Positions 53,229 through 61,119 of a stretch of 64,000 nt of DNA are shown here, in pieces. The stretch lies in contig NZ_CP090364.1 of assembly GCF_021432065.1 (NCBI RefSeq), forward strand, positions 3,300,601 through 3,364,600, read 5' to 3'. The stretch is from Photobacterium sp. TLY01. GTDB taxonomy: Bacteria > Pseudomonadota > Gammaproteobacteria > Enterobacterales > Vibrionaceae. A program made the translations under genes and the position numbers. A model generated the notes under the pieces. The model was not told where the DNA came from and made no database searches. It saw only the letters and a program-made list of their open reading frames with translations. How positions within the stretch are numbered: the first letter of the stretch is position 1; every line of letters begins with the position of its first letter.

Positions 53229-55211
53229 GTGGCATCGAACATGTTTCATATTCAAGATCAAATGGATTTACAGGCTCTGTCTGAGTCTGCGGAGTTAGAG
53301 TTTAAGCTTGCCCAGGGTAAGGATGGAAAGGGAAAGCTCCCAGATGATTTTTGGCCTACCTATAGTGCGATGGCTAACAGTCGTGGTGGCTATGTGGTAT
53401 TGGGTGTTCGCGAAAGAAAGGGCAAATTGACACTTGCGGGTATAGAAGATATTGAAACAGTTCGTAAGCAACTTTTTGATATTGCTGGTAATAACGCCAA
53501 GGTGAACATTAACTTGTTGACTAATGACAGTGTGCAAGCTGTGACGGTAGAAGGCAAGCAACTGCTGGTTATCGCGATCCCGGCTGCTCGTAGAGAACAA
53601 AAACCTGTCTATCTGAAGAATCAGCCAATGAAAGAGACCTTTGTGCGTTTACATGAGGGGGATCACCGCTGTAGCGAAGAACAAGTTAAACGTATGATGG
53701 CTGAGCAGGTTGAAAGCAGTAGAGACGATAAAATCCTTAAAGGGTTTAATTTTAGTGATATTGATCCTGATAGTCTCAGCGCATACAAGAATTTGTTTGC
53801 TGCGGCTAAGCCTCAGCACCCATGGTTGGAACTCGATCTATTCGAGATGTTTAAGAAGATTGGAGGATGGCGAAAAGATCGCCAGGCTGGTGAGGAGGGA
53901 ATTACGTTAGCAGGCGTCCTCATGTTTGGAACATGGGAAGCGATTCAAGAAGCCGCTCCAAACTATTTTGTTGACTATCGAGAGAGAGATGAAGCCAATA
54001 CGCAGCGCTGGATTGATCGTGTTTACCCTGATGGATCTTGGTCTGGAAATGTATTCGACTTTTATCGACGTACATACAGAAAATTAATCACGGACTTAAA
54101 AGTTCCTTTCGAGCTGCAAGAAGGAATACGGCTGGATGAATCCAAGGCTCATGAGGCAATTCGTGAAGCTTTGGTTAATACTCTTGTTCATGCTGATTAC
54201 ACTGGACGAAGCTCAATACTCATCGTTAAACGGCCGGATCTGTTTGGTTTTCGAAATCCAGGATTGATGCGTATACCACCGGAAATTGCAGTCAAAGGTG
54301 GAGAAAGCGATTGCCGTAACCGACGCATGCACCAGATGTTTTTGATGATCGGTGCTGGTGAGCGAGCTGGCTCAGGTATACCGAAGATTTACAGTGGTTG
54401 GGAGGCTGCTAAATGGCGAACTCCAAAACTGTATGAGAAGCAATCGCCCTCTGAACAGACACTTTTAGAGCTATCAACAGCAAGTTTAATTCCTAATGAA
54501 GTTACAGAGCTACTTGGTTCTTTATTCGGTGATCGTTTTTATACGCTTGATGAACTTGAGCAGATGATTGTCGCCACGGCGGCTATTGAGGGATGGGTTA
54601 ACCATGAACGGGCATGCCAGTTAACAAGCAAGCACTCCCGTGACGTAACATTGACCTTGCCTAGGCTAGTAGATAAAGGCTTTTTGGTTGCAAGTGGTGT
54701 AAAGAAAGATAAGTCCTATAGTTTACCTGGTATGGAACCCCCTTCTCCCGAAGATGTTTTCTCAAATGCGTTAACCCCTCTTGACAACTTAACGCATAAC
54801 GTCGACAACTTAACGCATAACGATACCAACTTAACGCATAGTGGCTTGGTAGAGAATGTTACTAAAGGCGAGGAAAGGGACTCAAGAGGCCGTTTTATAA
54901 GTGAAAAAATCGATAAGCCATTTGTTGATGAGCTAAGCGTATTGACTGAAGAGTTCCGTTTGGAGCTTAACGCATTAGGTTCTCAAGCTAGAGAGCAGCG
55001 TCGCTTGGATACTGATACAATGAAGCAACTGATAATCGATCTTTGCAAAGGACATTATGTATCAGTTGCGGTGCTTGAGGTTCTGTTGGATCGTAGAGCA
55101 CAAAGCTTACGCCAAAACTATCTGAAACCAATGGTATCTACTGGGGAGCTTAAAATGGCCTTTCCTCATAAACCTAATTCACCAATGCAGGGTTATACGA
55201 CTTCGGAGTAG
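53229..55211 (+). CDS. AlbA_2/Schlafen-type and HATPase domain protein
   Basis: Protein of 660 residues from GTG 53229 (ATG 53241 is also possible; no clear ribosome site). Residues 15-145 match the AlbA_2 (Schlafen/AAA_4) domain: ESAELEFKLAQG, NSRGGYVVLGVRE, TFVRLHEGDHRCSEEQV. Residues 300-390 show the GHKL-type HATPase_c_4 domain: EAIREALVNTLVHADY and MIGAGERAGSGIPKI. A C-terminal winged-helix part follows, split by a NLTHN tandem repeat. Such proteins bind nucleic acid or act as ATP-dependent regulators, often in defence regions. It follows the STAND gene by 155 bp, with a palindrome between. Confidence 0.8.
   Translation: MASNMFHIQDQMDLQALSESAELEFKLAQGKDGKGKLPDDFWPTYSAMANSRGGYVVLGVRERKGKLTLAGIEDIETVRKQLFDIAGNNAKVNINLLTNDSVQAVTVEGKQLLVIAIPAARREQKPVYLKNQPMKETFVRLHEGDHRCSEEQVKRMMAEQVESSRDDKILKGFNFSDIDPDSLSAYKNLFAAAKPQHPWLELDLFEMFKKIGGWRKDRQAGEEGITLAGVLMFGTWEAIQEAAPNYFVDYRERDEANTQRWIDRVYPDGSWSGNVFDFYRRTYRKLITDLKVPFELQEGIRLDESKAHEAIREALVNTLVHADYTGRSSILIVKRPDLFGFRNPGLMRIPPEIAVKGGESDCRNRRMHQMFLMIGAGERAGSGIPKIYSGWEAAKWRTPKLYEKQSPSEQTLLELSTASLIPNEVTELLGSLFGDRFYTLDELEQMIVATAAIEGWVNHERACQLTSKHSRDVTLTLPRLVDKGFLVASGVKKDKSYSLPGMEPPSPEDVFSNALTPLDNLTHNVDNLTHNDTNLTHSGLVENVTKGEERDSRGRFISEKIDKPFVDELSVLTEEFRLELNALGSQAREQRRLDTDTMKQLIIDLCKGHYVSVAVLEVLLDRRAQSLRQNYLKPMVSTGELKMAFPHKPNSPMQGYTTSE
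54783..54845 (+). repeat. In-frame 21-bp tandem repeat (three units)
   Basis: Three units of 21 bp encode DNLTHNV, DNLTHND and TNLTHSG in the linker between the HATPase region and the C-terminal domain of the AlbA/HATPase protein. The first two units are nearly identical, so slippage could change the linker length. Confidence 0.85.
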
Positions 55212-55405
55212 GTCTTGAAGAAGCCAGTTATGTTCTGGCTTCCCATCCATTTATAGCATCACAATTTACTAAGCAAAGGCATAGAGTCGACCTTTGATGG
55301 TATTTTCTGCTCAATGTGCCCAAAATGGGCCTGAGCACCGCGCGCCTTTGCGTTGCTCACCCTGCAAACTACTTCTTGATTATTCATTAGCTATCAGGAG
55401 TAGTT

Positions 55406-55597
55406 ATGACCGCACAAAAACAATCAAATCAGCTATTAAGCTATCAAGAAGTTTGCAAACTAACGCAACTATCTCAAGCGACGATTCGCCGCTATGTAAA
55501 AAGCGGTTCTTTTCCTTCTCCAGTGAATTTATCGCCTGGCTCCCGAGCTGTGAGGTTTCGAGTTGAAGATGTGCAGAAGTGGCTTTTGAGCCTGTGA
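55406..55597 (+). CDS. AlpA-family regulator/excisionase
   Basis: Small 63-residue protein with a MerR-like HTH: LLSYQEVCKLTQLSQATIRRYVKSGSFPSPVNLSP followed by VRFRVEDVQKWLLS. This is the AlpA (phage regulatory) pattern, proteins that activate integrase genes or act as directionality factors in islands and satellites. The ATG at 55406 follows AGGAGTAGTT. It is the first gene of the replication/integration module, 12 bp before the DUF927 gene. Confidence 0.85.
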   Translation: MTAQKQSNQLLSYQEVCKLTQLSQATIRRYVKSGSFPSPVNLSPGSRAVRFRVEDVQKWLLSL

Positions 55598-55609
55598 TAG
55601 GGAGGTCAT

Positions 55610-57283
55610 ATGAAGTTTCGTCATCACCATGATCAACTACAGTATTTCTGCCGTGAGCGAGGTTGGCGTTCGTTGAGCTCTTCGGTCAAGGTTCTTGCTA
55701 GAACGCGTTCACCTGATCGGAAGTCAGGTTTCAGTGCTTGTATTGAAATCATCAATATGGACAAGCAGACGATTCGAATGATAGTGCCTGCCAGAAAGAT
55801 CATGGGAGGGACCAACTATCAATTAAGAGATGAATTATTCGATACCGGTTTCTGGCTGGAGCCTGAGCAAACTGCATGGAATATGGTCCAGCGCTATTTG
55901 CGGGAAGAGCTCAAAGCGGCGGACACGGCCTTTTGTGTTACAAGAACAGGTTGGCATGACAAGGTGTTCGTTACTCCGGAGAAAAGTTTCGGACGGTCAG
56001 ATGAGTCCTACTACTTTTCTGGTGGGATGGCAGACTCACTCTGTTTGGCAAAAGGGAGCTTAGCGGAATGGCAAAGCGAAGTCGGTTCTTTGTTGGTCGG
56101 CAATCCCTTGCTTATATTTTCTGTTGGCGTCGCTTTGGCCGCGCCGCTGCTCAAGCCAGTAGGGATGGAAAGTGCGGCATTCCATGTGATGGGGCCGTCT
56201 TCGTCGGGTAAGTCTGTCACATCGTTTGTCGCTGCGTCTGTTTATGCTGATAAGTCTTATATCAAGTCCTGGAAAACAACCGCTAACGGTATTGAGGCGG
56301 TTGCATCAGAGCATCATGACATGTTGCTTGTGTTAGATGAGCTAGGGTTGTGCTCGGCGGAAGAAGCCAGTTCTGCGGCTTATCAAATCGTCAACGGATG
56401 TGGGAAGCTGCGAGCCACCGAAACAGGCGGCCTGGCGAATATAGCCAATTGGCGAACGCTGACATTGAGTAATGGAGAGGTTGGCCTGACAGAGCTGATG
56501 GAGTCCTCTGGTTATCAAGTGAAAGCAGGTCAGCTCATTAGAGTAATCGAAATTCCTGCCGAAGAGCGCTTTGGCTGTTTTGCGGATCTACACCGCTTTT
56601 CCTCACCATCTCAGTTTGCTGAGCACTTAGAAAAGCAGACTCAAAAGTACTTTGGCACTTTGTTCACGGCGTGGATGACGCTTATTTCAGATAAGCCCGA
56701 TCTGGAAGTCGTTTTACAGCGTGAAATCGAAACGTTGAGGCAGCATTGGTCTAAAAGCAATTATTCCGGCCAGGTTCATCGGGTATTGAAGCGCTTTGTC
56801 CTTGTTGGTGTCGCGTTGTCTGTTGCGTCACGAAACCAGTTAGTGCCATGGTCTGAAGAAGAGTCACTGTATTCCGTATATAGCGTTTTTAGCCGCTGGT
56901 TATCTCACAGAGGGCACCAGCACAATCAAGAAACGTATGAGGTGTTAAGTGCTTTGAAGCAAGCGATTCGGTATTGGGAAAATAAGCTTCCTGAATTCTG
57001 CACGAGCAGACTTTCAAAGTTTGGTTACTGGCGGCAGGATGGTGATGATGTCCAGTGGCTTATCCACAAACAAGAGTTTATTAAGCAGCTTCGACTACGG
57101 CGTCAATATAAGAGTCAATTGAGCCCTTTAATTCATAAAGGGTGGTTTGAAACCAATGAAGATCGTAGAGGAACACTTCGGATTATCGAGAAGAAAAACG
57201 GTACTGAGTTTGATCATCGTTTTTTCGCTTTCTGGCCGGAAAAGATCCTCTCTGAATTGAAGGAGATGGGCATCGATGAATAA
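55610..57283 (+). CDS. DUF927-family P-loop ATPase (putative replication helicase)
   Basis: Protein of 557 residues, start ATG 55610 after GGGAGGTCAT. It has Walker A MGPSSSGKSVTSFVAASVY at 194-212, a preceding SVGVALAAPLLKPVGMESAAFHV, Walker B MLLVLDELGL at 238-247, and downstream LRATETGGLANIANWRTLTLSNGE. These are typical of DUF927 proteins, which are found in phages, satellites and integrative elements, usually as the replication helicase or primase-helicase. With the GATC/DnaA-box region, it suggests the island may replicate when excised. That is inferred. Confidence 0.8.
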   Translation: MKFRHHHDQLQYFCRERGWRSLSSSVKVLARTRSPDRKSGFSACIEIINMDKQTIRMIVPARKIMGGTNYQLRDELFDTGFWLEPEQTAWNMVQRYLREELKAADTAFCVTRTGWHDKVFVTPEKSFGRSDESYYFSGGMADSLCLAKGSLAEWQSEVGSLLVGNPLLIFSVGVALAAPLLKPVGMESAAFHVMGPSSSGKSVTSFVAASVYADKSYIKSWKTTANGIEAVASEHHDMLLVLDELGLCSAEEASSAAYQIVNGCGKLRATETGGLANIANWRTLTLSNGEVGLTELMESSGYQVKAGQLIRVIEIPAEERFGCFADLHRFSSPSQFAEHLEKQTQKYFGTLFTAWMTLISDKPDLEVVLQREIETLRQHWSKSNYSGQVHRVLKRFVLVGVALSVASRNQLVPWSEEESLYSVYSVFSRWLSHRGHQHNQETYEVLSALKQAIRYWENKLPEFCTSRLSKFGYWRQDGDDVQWLIHKQEFIKQLRLRRQYKSQLSPLIHKGWFETNEDRRGTLRIIEKKNGTEFDHRFFAFWPEKILSELKEMGIDE

Positions 57284-57342
57284 TATATTCCCAGTTTTCC
57301 CACTCTTCCCAGAGACATTCCAATGGGCGAGGAGGTGATGTG

Positions 57343-57678
57343 ATGACAACCAACGAGCAAGTTATTCTTCAGTCCATTCTCGCCAAGATTGACCGTGTTG
57401 AGCGCGCTATTCTGGAGCAGCGTTTGCAGCAACAAAAGGTGGAGTTGCTTGGAAAGGACATTCTAACCGTTGATGAATGTGCTGCTTTGCTGGGTTTATC
57501 AACCAATCAACTTTATAAGCTAACGAGCTCGGCAGAGATCCCTTACTTTAAGCTTGGCAAACACCTCCGATTTGAGCGTCAAGCAATCATGGATTGGGTT
57601 GAGGAGCAGCGCGTTTCATCTCGCCATGAGATAGAAAAAAGGGCAGCAAACTATGTCGCCACCACTTATCGTAAGTAA
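57343..57678 (+). CDS. Excisionase-family HTH protein
   Basis: 111 residues from ATG 57343 (GAGGAGGTGATGTG upstream; a GTG at 57340 is also open). The N-terminal helix LAKIDRVERAILEQRLQQQ is probably a coiled coil. A winged HTH of the excisionase type follows (ILTVDECAALLGLSTNQLYKLTSSAEIPYFKLGKHLRFERQAIMDW). It could be the recombination directionality factor or a replication regulator. It is followed by a terminator. Confidence 0.8.
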   Translation: MTTNEQVILQSILAKIDRVERAILEQRLQQQKVELLGKDILTVDECAALLGLSTNQLYKLTSSAEIPYFKLGKHLRFERQAIMDWVEEQRVSSRHEIEKRAANYVATTYRK

Positions 57679-57689
57679 TACCTTCATAG

Positions 57690-57718
57690 CAGCGGCCTAA
57701 GGCCGCTGAGTCTTGTCT
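57690..57718 (+). terminator. Terminator after the excisionase gene
   Basis: CAGCGGCC - TAA - GGCCGCTG, an 8-bp stem, followed by the T-rich tract TCTTGTCTTT. Confidence 0.75.
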
Positions 57719-57843
57719 TTAAATTAACGTCGCCAAAAAGCCCAGTGTTAGCAATGAACCTTTTGATTAAATTTGTATTGTCAGTGCAGAGTTATGTTTT
57801 GCACTTGATTCGAGCAAACCAAAATCATTAAAGGAGTAACATC

Positions 57844-57969
57844 ATGGCAAAAGGTTCAAGTAAATCAGGTGGCCGTCCTCAATCATCGCATCCAGGGCCT
57901 GGTGGAAATTGGCCATCCACGACAGGTCAAAAATCAGGTGGTGGTCGTGGAAATGCTAAAGGTAAGTAA
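57844..57969 (+). CDS. 41-residue Gly/Ser-rich basic protein
   Basis: Small gene with AAGGAGTAACATC before the ATG at 57844. The product starts MAKGSSKSGGRPQSSHPGPG and ends GGRGNAKGK; it is low-complexity, basic and without hydrophobic segments. No family assignment. The strong ribosome site and its position at the start of a run of three genes (57844-59706) support it being real. Confidence 0.6.
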   Translation: MAKGSSKSGGRPQSSHPGPGGNWPSTTGQKSGGGRGNAKGK

Positions 57970-57992
57970 TTGATATTTGGTTTGGAGTTAAT

Positions 57993-58142
57993 ATGTACGA
58001 AAACCAGATTCAATGTGCAGAGTGCTATTGCACTCTGTACTTCACTGGAAAAAATGGACCATTAGGGGTTACAGGCGAACTTTGTTACGACTGTCAGAAG
58101 GAAAAAGACTCAATGGATGAATATGATGACGACGATGACTAA
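57993..58142 (+). CDS. 49-residue zinc-ribbon-like protein with acidic tail
   Basis: Small gene starting ATG 57993 with TTTGGAGTTAAT upstream. The product begins MYENQIQCAECYCTLYFTGK and has CYDCQKEK further on: two CxxC pairs likely to bind zinc. It ends in a run of five Asp. Its end overlaps the start of the 529-residue gene by 26 bp in another frame. Function unknown. Confidence 0.6.
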   Translation: MYENQIQCAECYCTLYFTGKNGPLGVTGELCYDCQKEKDSMDEYDDDDD

Positions 58143-59706
58143 GGTTTCTTTCCCAACTCTTGGTGAAGCGGTGAAGTTAGTCTTCAACAGCACTGGGTTG
58201 TTGGCCCAAAAGCACAATAAATCGGCGATATTGGCTGATGAAACAAAGAAAAAGACTATCCAAACCAAGTTGAATAGGCTGGCTAAGGAGGACGGTGATC
58301 TTGATAAAACACTTGCTGATTTAGAAGTCTATTTTATTGGCTTGGTGTATGAAGCGACTCAAGACCCGCGGATTAGCGAGGCACTTCTAGCAAGCGTGAG
58401 AGATTTGTACCAATCTTACAGGGCTACTTTAAGTGATGAAGGGACTTACCTTTCAAAAGAGGAAACGGTCAAATGGCTTATTGAGTACCGTTTGGCTGAT
58501 CTCATTATTAAGTCCGCACATAAATATGCGTTAATGTATGGCGCAGCTGTGAGCAGTTTAAAAGCACCTTGCAAAATTGATTGGTGGTTGCCCACATTTT
58601 CGGGAGAGCAAGTTTGCTGGCCTGTAGAAAAAGCTTGGCGTTGGATTTATCAAGAATGCGGAACGAATCAAAGTCGATTTCATAATCCTTTAGATTTAGA
58701 TGGCAGGGCAAGCCAAAATTTGGAAAACGTATCTCGCTGGTTTAACCGAGGACGATTACCCAGTTGGGGAGAGCTACAGACGAACTTTGAGTATTCTGTT
58801 GAGCAACTGGCAAGTTGCGGTGACCAGCGATATTGTAGAAAACTGAGTGCAGAAGATGTCCATAGCTTCACATGTATTCTGTTTCTTGCTCGACTATCGA
58901 CTGATATTTTTCAGCAGATAAGTTCTGCTTTTGGGAGTAGCTTTATTCAACGCTTGGTTGTTCAAATGAAAGCTCAAAACCGTAGAATGGTTAAGTTTAA
59001 TCAAGAGCTTAAAAAACAGATTTCCGTTGAGTTGTTTGAAGTTGGCCCTCTAATTTCACAGCGATACTACGAGTTTTGGTTTCAAGAGGTGGATTTATAT
59101 TGGTGGCAGTATGCTCAGCATCTAGGCCAGGACGCACATATATTTCAGTCTATATTGATAGAGCGAGACGGCTCACCGTTTTCACTCTCAGAAGTTAAAA
59201 AGCTTAGGAGGCGATTTGATGCTTATTTTCTTGCCATGTGCCTAAGAGTGCATCACAAACAAATAGACTCAGATAAGAAAAGCTTCATGCTGAATTATAT
59301 GGATGGTAAAAAGCAAAGAAAGTCATTAACGTTATCACTCACGGATATTCAAGACTATCAGCGTAGTATCGATGAAGCTGGACATGGTGATACTTTGCGG
59401 TGGATGGTTGAATGGATGTTCGCAACATATTTTTACCGAAAAGACGATCATCGGTCAGCGTTAGGGCACTATAAAAAAGCGTTTGAGCTTTCAAAGCATA
59501 GCGTGGGTCATGATACGTACCTACTCGTGAACCAATTTGCTGAGTGTTGTGCAAAAAATGATAAATGGCGCGAGTTTAAGAAGTTAGTCGCCTGGGCTTG
59601 TCACCAGAAGGTAGAGATTCGCTGGCATAGAGGATTTGATGAATCCGAAGATGCTGTGAAGGGAGCCTTTGAAATGTTAAAAATCGCTAATTATCCAATC
59701 CTATGA
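58117..59706 (+). CDS. Island protein of 529 residues, function unknown
   Basis: Long, mostly helical soluble protein starting at ATG 58117, or at 58123, 58126 or 58135 within the same MNMMTTM run. It has Trp-rich stretches (KIDWWLPTFSGEQVCWPVEKAWRW, VDLYWWQYAQHLGQD) and a C-terminal part reminiscent of tetratricopeptide helices (ATYFYRKDDHRSALGHYKKAFELSKHSVGH). I do not recognise a family. It overlaps the zinc-ribbon gene and precedes the convergent integrase, so it belongs to the backbone module rather than the cargo. Confidence 0.7.
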   Translation: MNMMTTMTKVSFPTLGEAVKLVFNSTGLLAQKHNKSAILADETKKKTIQTKLNRLAKEDGDLDKTLADLEVYFIGLVYEATQDPRISEALLASVRDLYQSYRATLSDEGTYLSKEETVKWLIEYRLADLIIKSAHKYALMYGAAVSSLKAPCKIDWWLPTFSGEQVCWPVEKAWRWIYQECGTNQSRFHNPLDLDGRASQNLENVSRWFNRGRLPSWGELQTNFEYSVEQLASCGDQRYCRKLSAEDVHSFTCILFLARLSTDIFQQISSAFGSSFIQRLVVQMKAQNRRMVKFNQELKKQISVELFEVGPLISQRYYEFWFQEVDLYWWQYAQHLGQDAHIFQSILIERDGSPFSLSEVKKLRRRFDAYFLAMCLRVHHKQIDSDKKSFMLNYMDGKKQRKSLTLSLTDIQDYQRSIDEAGHGDTLRWMVEWMFATYFYRKDDHRSALGHYKKAFELSKHSVGHDTYLLVNQFAECCAKNDKWREFKKLVAWACHQKVEIRWHRGFDESEDAVKGAFEMLKIANYPIL

Positions 59707-59769
59707 CATCAAATGAAGGTGATAGTGAGCAATGTCACCATCACCAGAATAACTGAGAATATACGAGTC

Positions 59770-60948
59770 TTAGGCCGCTGAATCCTTTCCAGAAGAAGCA
59801 AGAATATCAGGGAATGTCAGCATCGCTTCCATTCGGCGTTGTTCAATGATGTCAGCGTAGATCTCGGTTGTCTTGAGTTCGCTATGACCGAGCAATCGAG
59901 ACACTGAGTAAATATCCACACCTCTGCTTAGCTGGATAACGGCAAACGTATGGCGGCCACTGTGGAATGTAACGTGCTTACTTATCCCAGCAGCCAGAGC
60001 CCACCTAAGCAGTTCTACATTTATATAAGAAGAGTATTTCAGTCCCTTGAATACACGCTCGTGAGAGGCTTTAGGGTTGCCCAGAAGAGATTCTGCGAAC
60101 TTTGGTAGGTCGAGGTATTGGAGGCTTTTAGCATCGCCGTGAGAGAGTTTGACTTGGTCGAATATAATTCGCTTGTGATTATTAAATGTCTCTATTTCTG
60201 ACCAAGTAAGTCGATGGATATCGCACCAACGCATCCCCGTTGCACATGAGAACAAAAACGCACGTTTAAGGACTGGGTAGCGACATTCTGTGTGAGCTAA
60301 AGCGTTGACCTCATCCAATGTTAGATAAACACGCTTAGTCGTTTTCGCTTTGATACTGGTCACTTGTGAAAGCGGGTTATCACGAATAATACCTTCTCGA
60401 TGAGCTTCGTTGATCGCCGCGCGAACTTTATTGAAGTAGGAGCTTTGTGTGTTGCGAGATAACGCGGTATCACTTTTGGTTTTCGCTTCATTGGTCAGGT
60501 AATACTTAAACCCATCTAACCAGTCTTTATCCAGCTCATCAAAGCTAAGATCATGTTTCCCGCAGTAGAACAGCAGGTGCTTACGAGCTGAAAGCCAGAT
60601 CGAATGGTTGGAGGTTGAGGTGGTTTGTTCTTTGATGTCAATTTGCCGTTGAAAGTAATCAATGAAGCTAGCTGAACGTTTGGTTCGATCCTCAAAACCG
60701 TGCTTTTGGGATTGCCACTCAACCAGTCGTTTACTCTTAATAGTTTCGGCTAGGAGAAGGTGCTCTTTGTTATGTTTTCGCTGAGCTGGTGTTTTGGGTT
60801 TGTCATAGATAAACAGATCCAGCACTTCGTGTTCACGTTTTCGCTGACGAGATCCGTTTGATTTAGTGGTATAACCGTGGTCATAAATGAGACGCAATGT
60901 TCGCGTTCCATCTGCTTTAAGTGTCCGTTTTTCAATGAAAATTTTCAT
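59770..60948 (-). CDS. int: Tyrosine recombinase (island integrase)
   Basis: 392 residues from ATG 60948 (a TTG at 60960 is also open). The N-terminus, MKIFIEKRTLKADGTRTLRL, looks like an arm-binding domain, and a SAM-like core-binding domain follows (SFIDYFQRQIDIKEQT). Catalytic residues are Arg240 in CATGMRWCDIHRLTW, His329 and Arg332 in TFHSGRHTFAV, His355 in LLGHS and Tyr364 in TTEIYADI. The layout resembles Bacteroidetes-type integrases. The gene lies 170 bp inside the mnmE-side core and reads away from it, with arm-like boxes in its upstream region. Confidence 0.93.
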   Translation of the reverse strand: MKIFIEKRTLKADGTRTLRLIYDHGYTTKSNGSRQRKREHEVLDLFIYDKPKTPAQRKHNKEHLLLAETIKSKRLVEWQSQKHGFEDRTKRSASFIDYFQRQIDIKEQTTSTSNHSIWLSARKHLLFYCGKHDLSFDELDKDWLDGFKYYLTNEAKTKSDTALSRNTQSSYFNKVRAAINEAHREGIIRDNPLSQVTSIKAKTTKRVYLTLDEVNALAHTECRYPVLKRAFLFSCATGMRWCDIHRLTWSEIETFNNHKRIIFDQVKLSHGDAKSLQYLDLPKFAESLLGNPKASHERVFKGLKYSSYINVELLRWALAAGISKHVTFHSGRHTFAVIQLSRGVDIYSVSRLLGHSELKTTEIYADIIEQRRMEAMLTFPDILASSGKDSAA

Positions 60949-60952
60949 GTTT

Positions 60953-60971
60953 GTCCCCAATTGGTCCCCAA
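60953..60971 (-). repeat. Paired TTGGGGAC boxes, inverted (putative arm site next to int)
   Basis: On the minus strand two TTGGGGAC copies (60971-60964 and 60960-60953), 11 bp apart. They cover the ribosome-site region of the integrase gene, so binding could also control its expression. Confidence 0.6.
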
Positions 60972-60990
60972 TACGGCATTTATCATGTCA

Positions 60991-61009
60991 TTGGGGACCA
61001 ACTGGGGAC
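60991..61009 (+). repeat. Paired TTGGGGAC/CTGGGGAC boxes (putative arm site)
   Basis: TTGGGGAC at 60991-60998 and CTGGGGAC at 61002-61009, 11 bp apart, in the same orientation as the distal-end pair at 43965. Confidence 0.6.
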
Positions 61010-61119
61010 TAGATTTGGCAATTAACGGCAACGGATGGAAACAAACGGCAAATGACGATCTAATAAAATCAGTGTGTTATCTACCGTTGCTTGCTGTTGT
61101 TTTCCGTTATTTGCCCACT

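Noticed and set aside
53098-53298. 66-codon plus-strand frame between the two cargo genes
   Set aside because: Runs through the 34-bp palindrome and into the AlbA/HATPase gene; no ribosome site; cysteine/arginine-rich sequence looks non-coding.
54783-54845. Possible CRISPR-like repeats
   Set aside because: In-frame contiguous 21-bp units without spacers inside a coding sequence; no CRISPR array or cas gene seen in the window.
55294-55566. 90-codon plus-strand frame
   Set aside because: Overlaps the AlpA gene in another frame and lacks its ribosome site.
57690-59783. Similar GGCCGCTGA sequences at 57698-57716 and at the int 3' end (59769-59783)
   Set aside because: Short and imperfect; one is explained by a terminator stem and the other by the int stop region, so probably coincidence.
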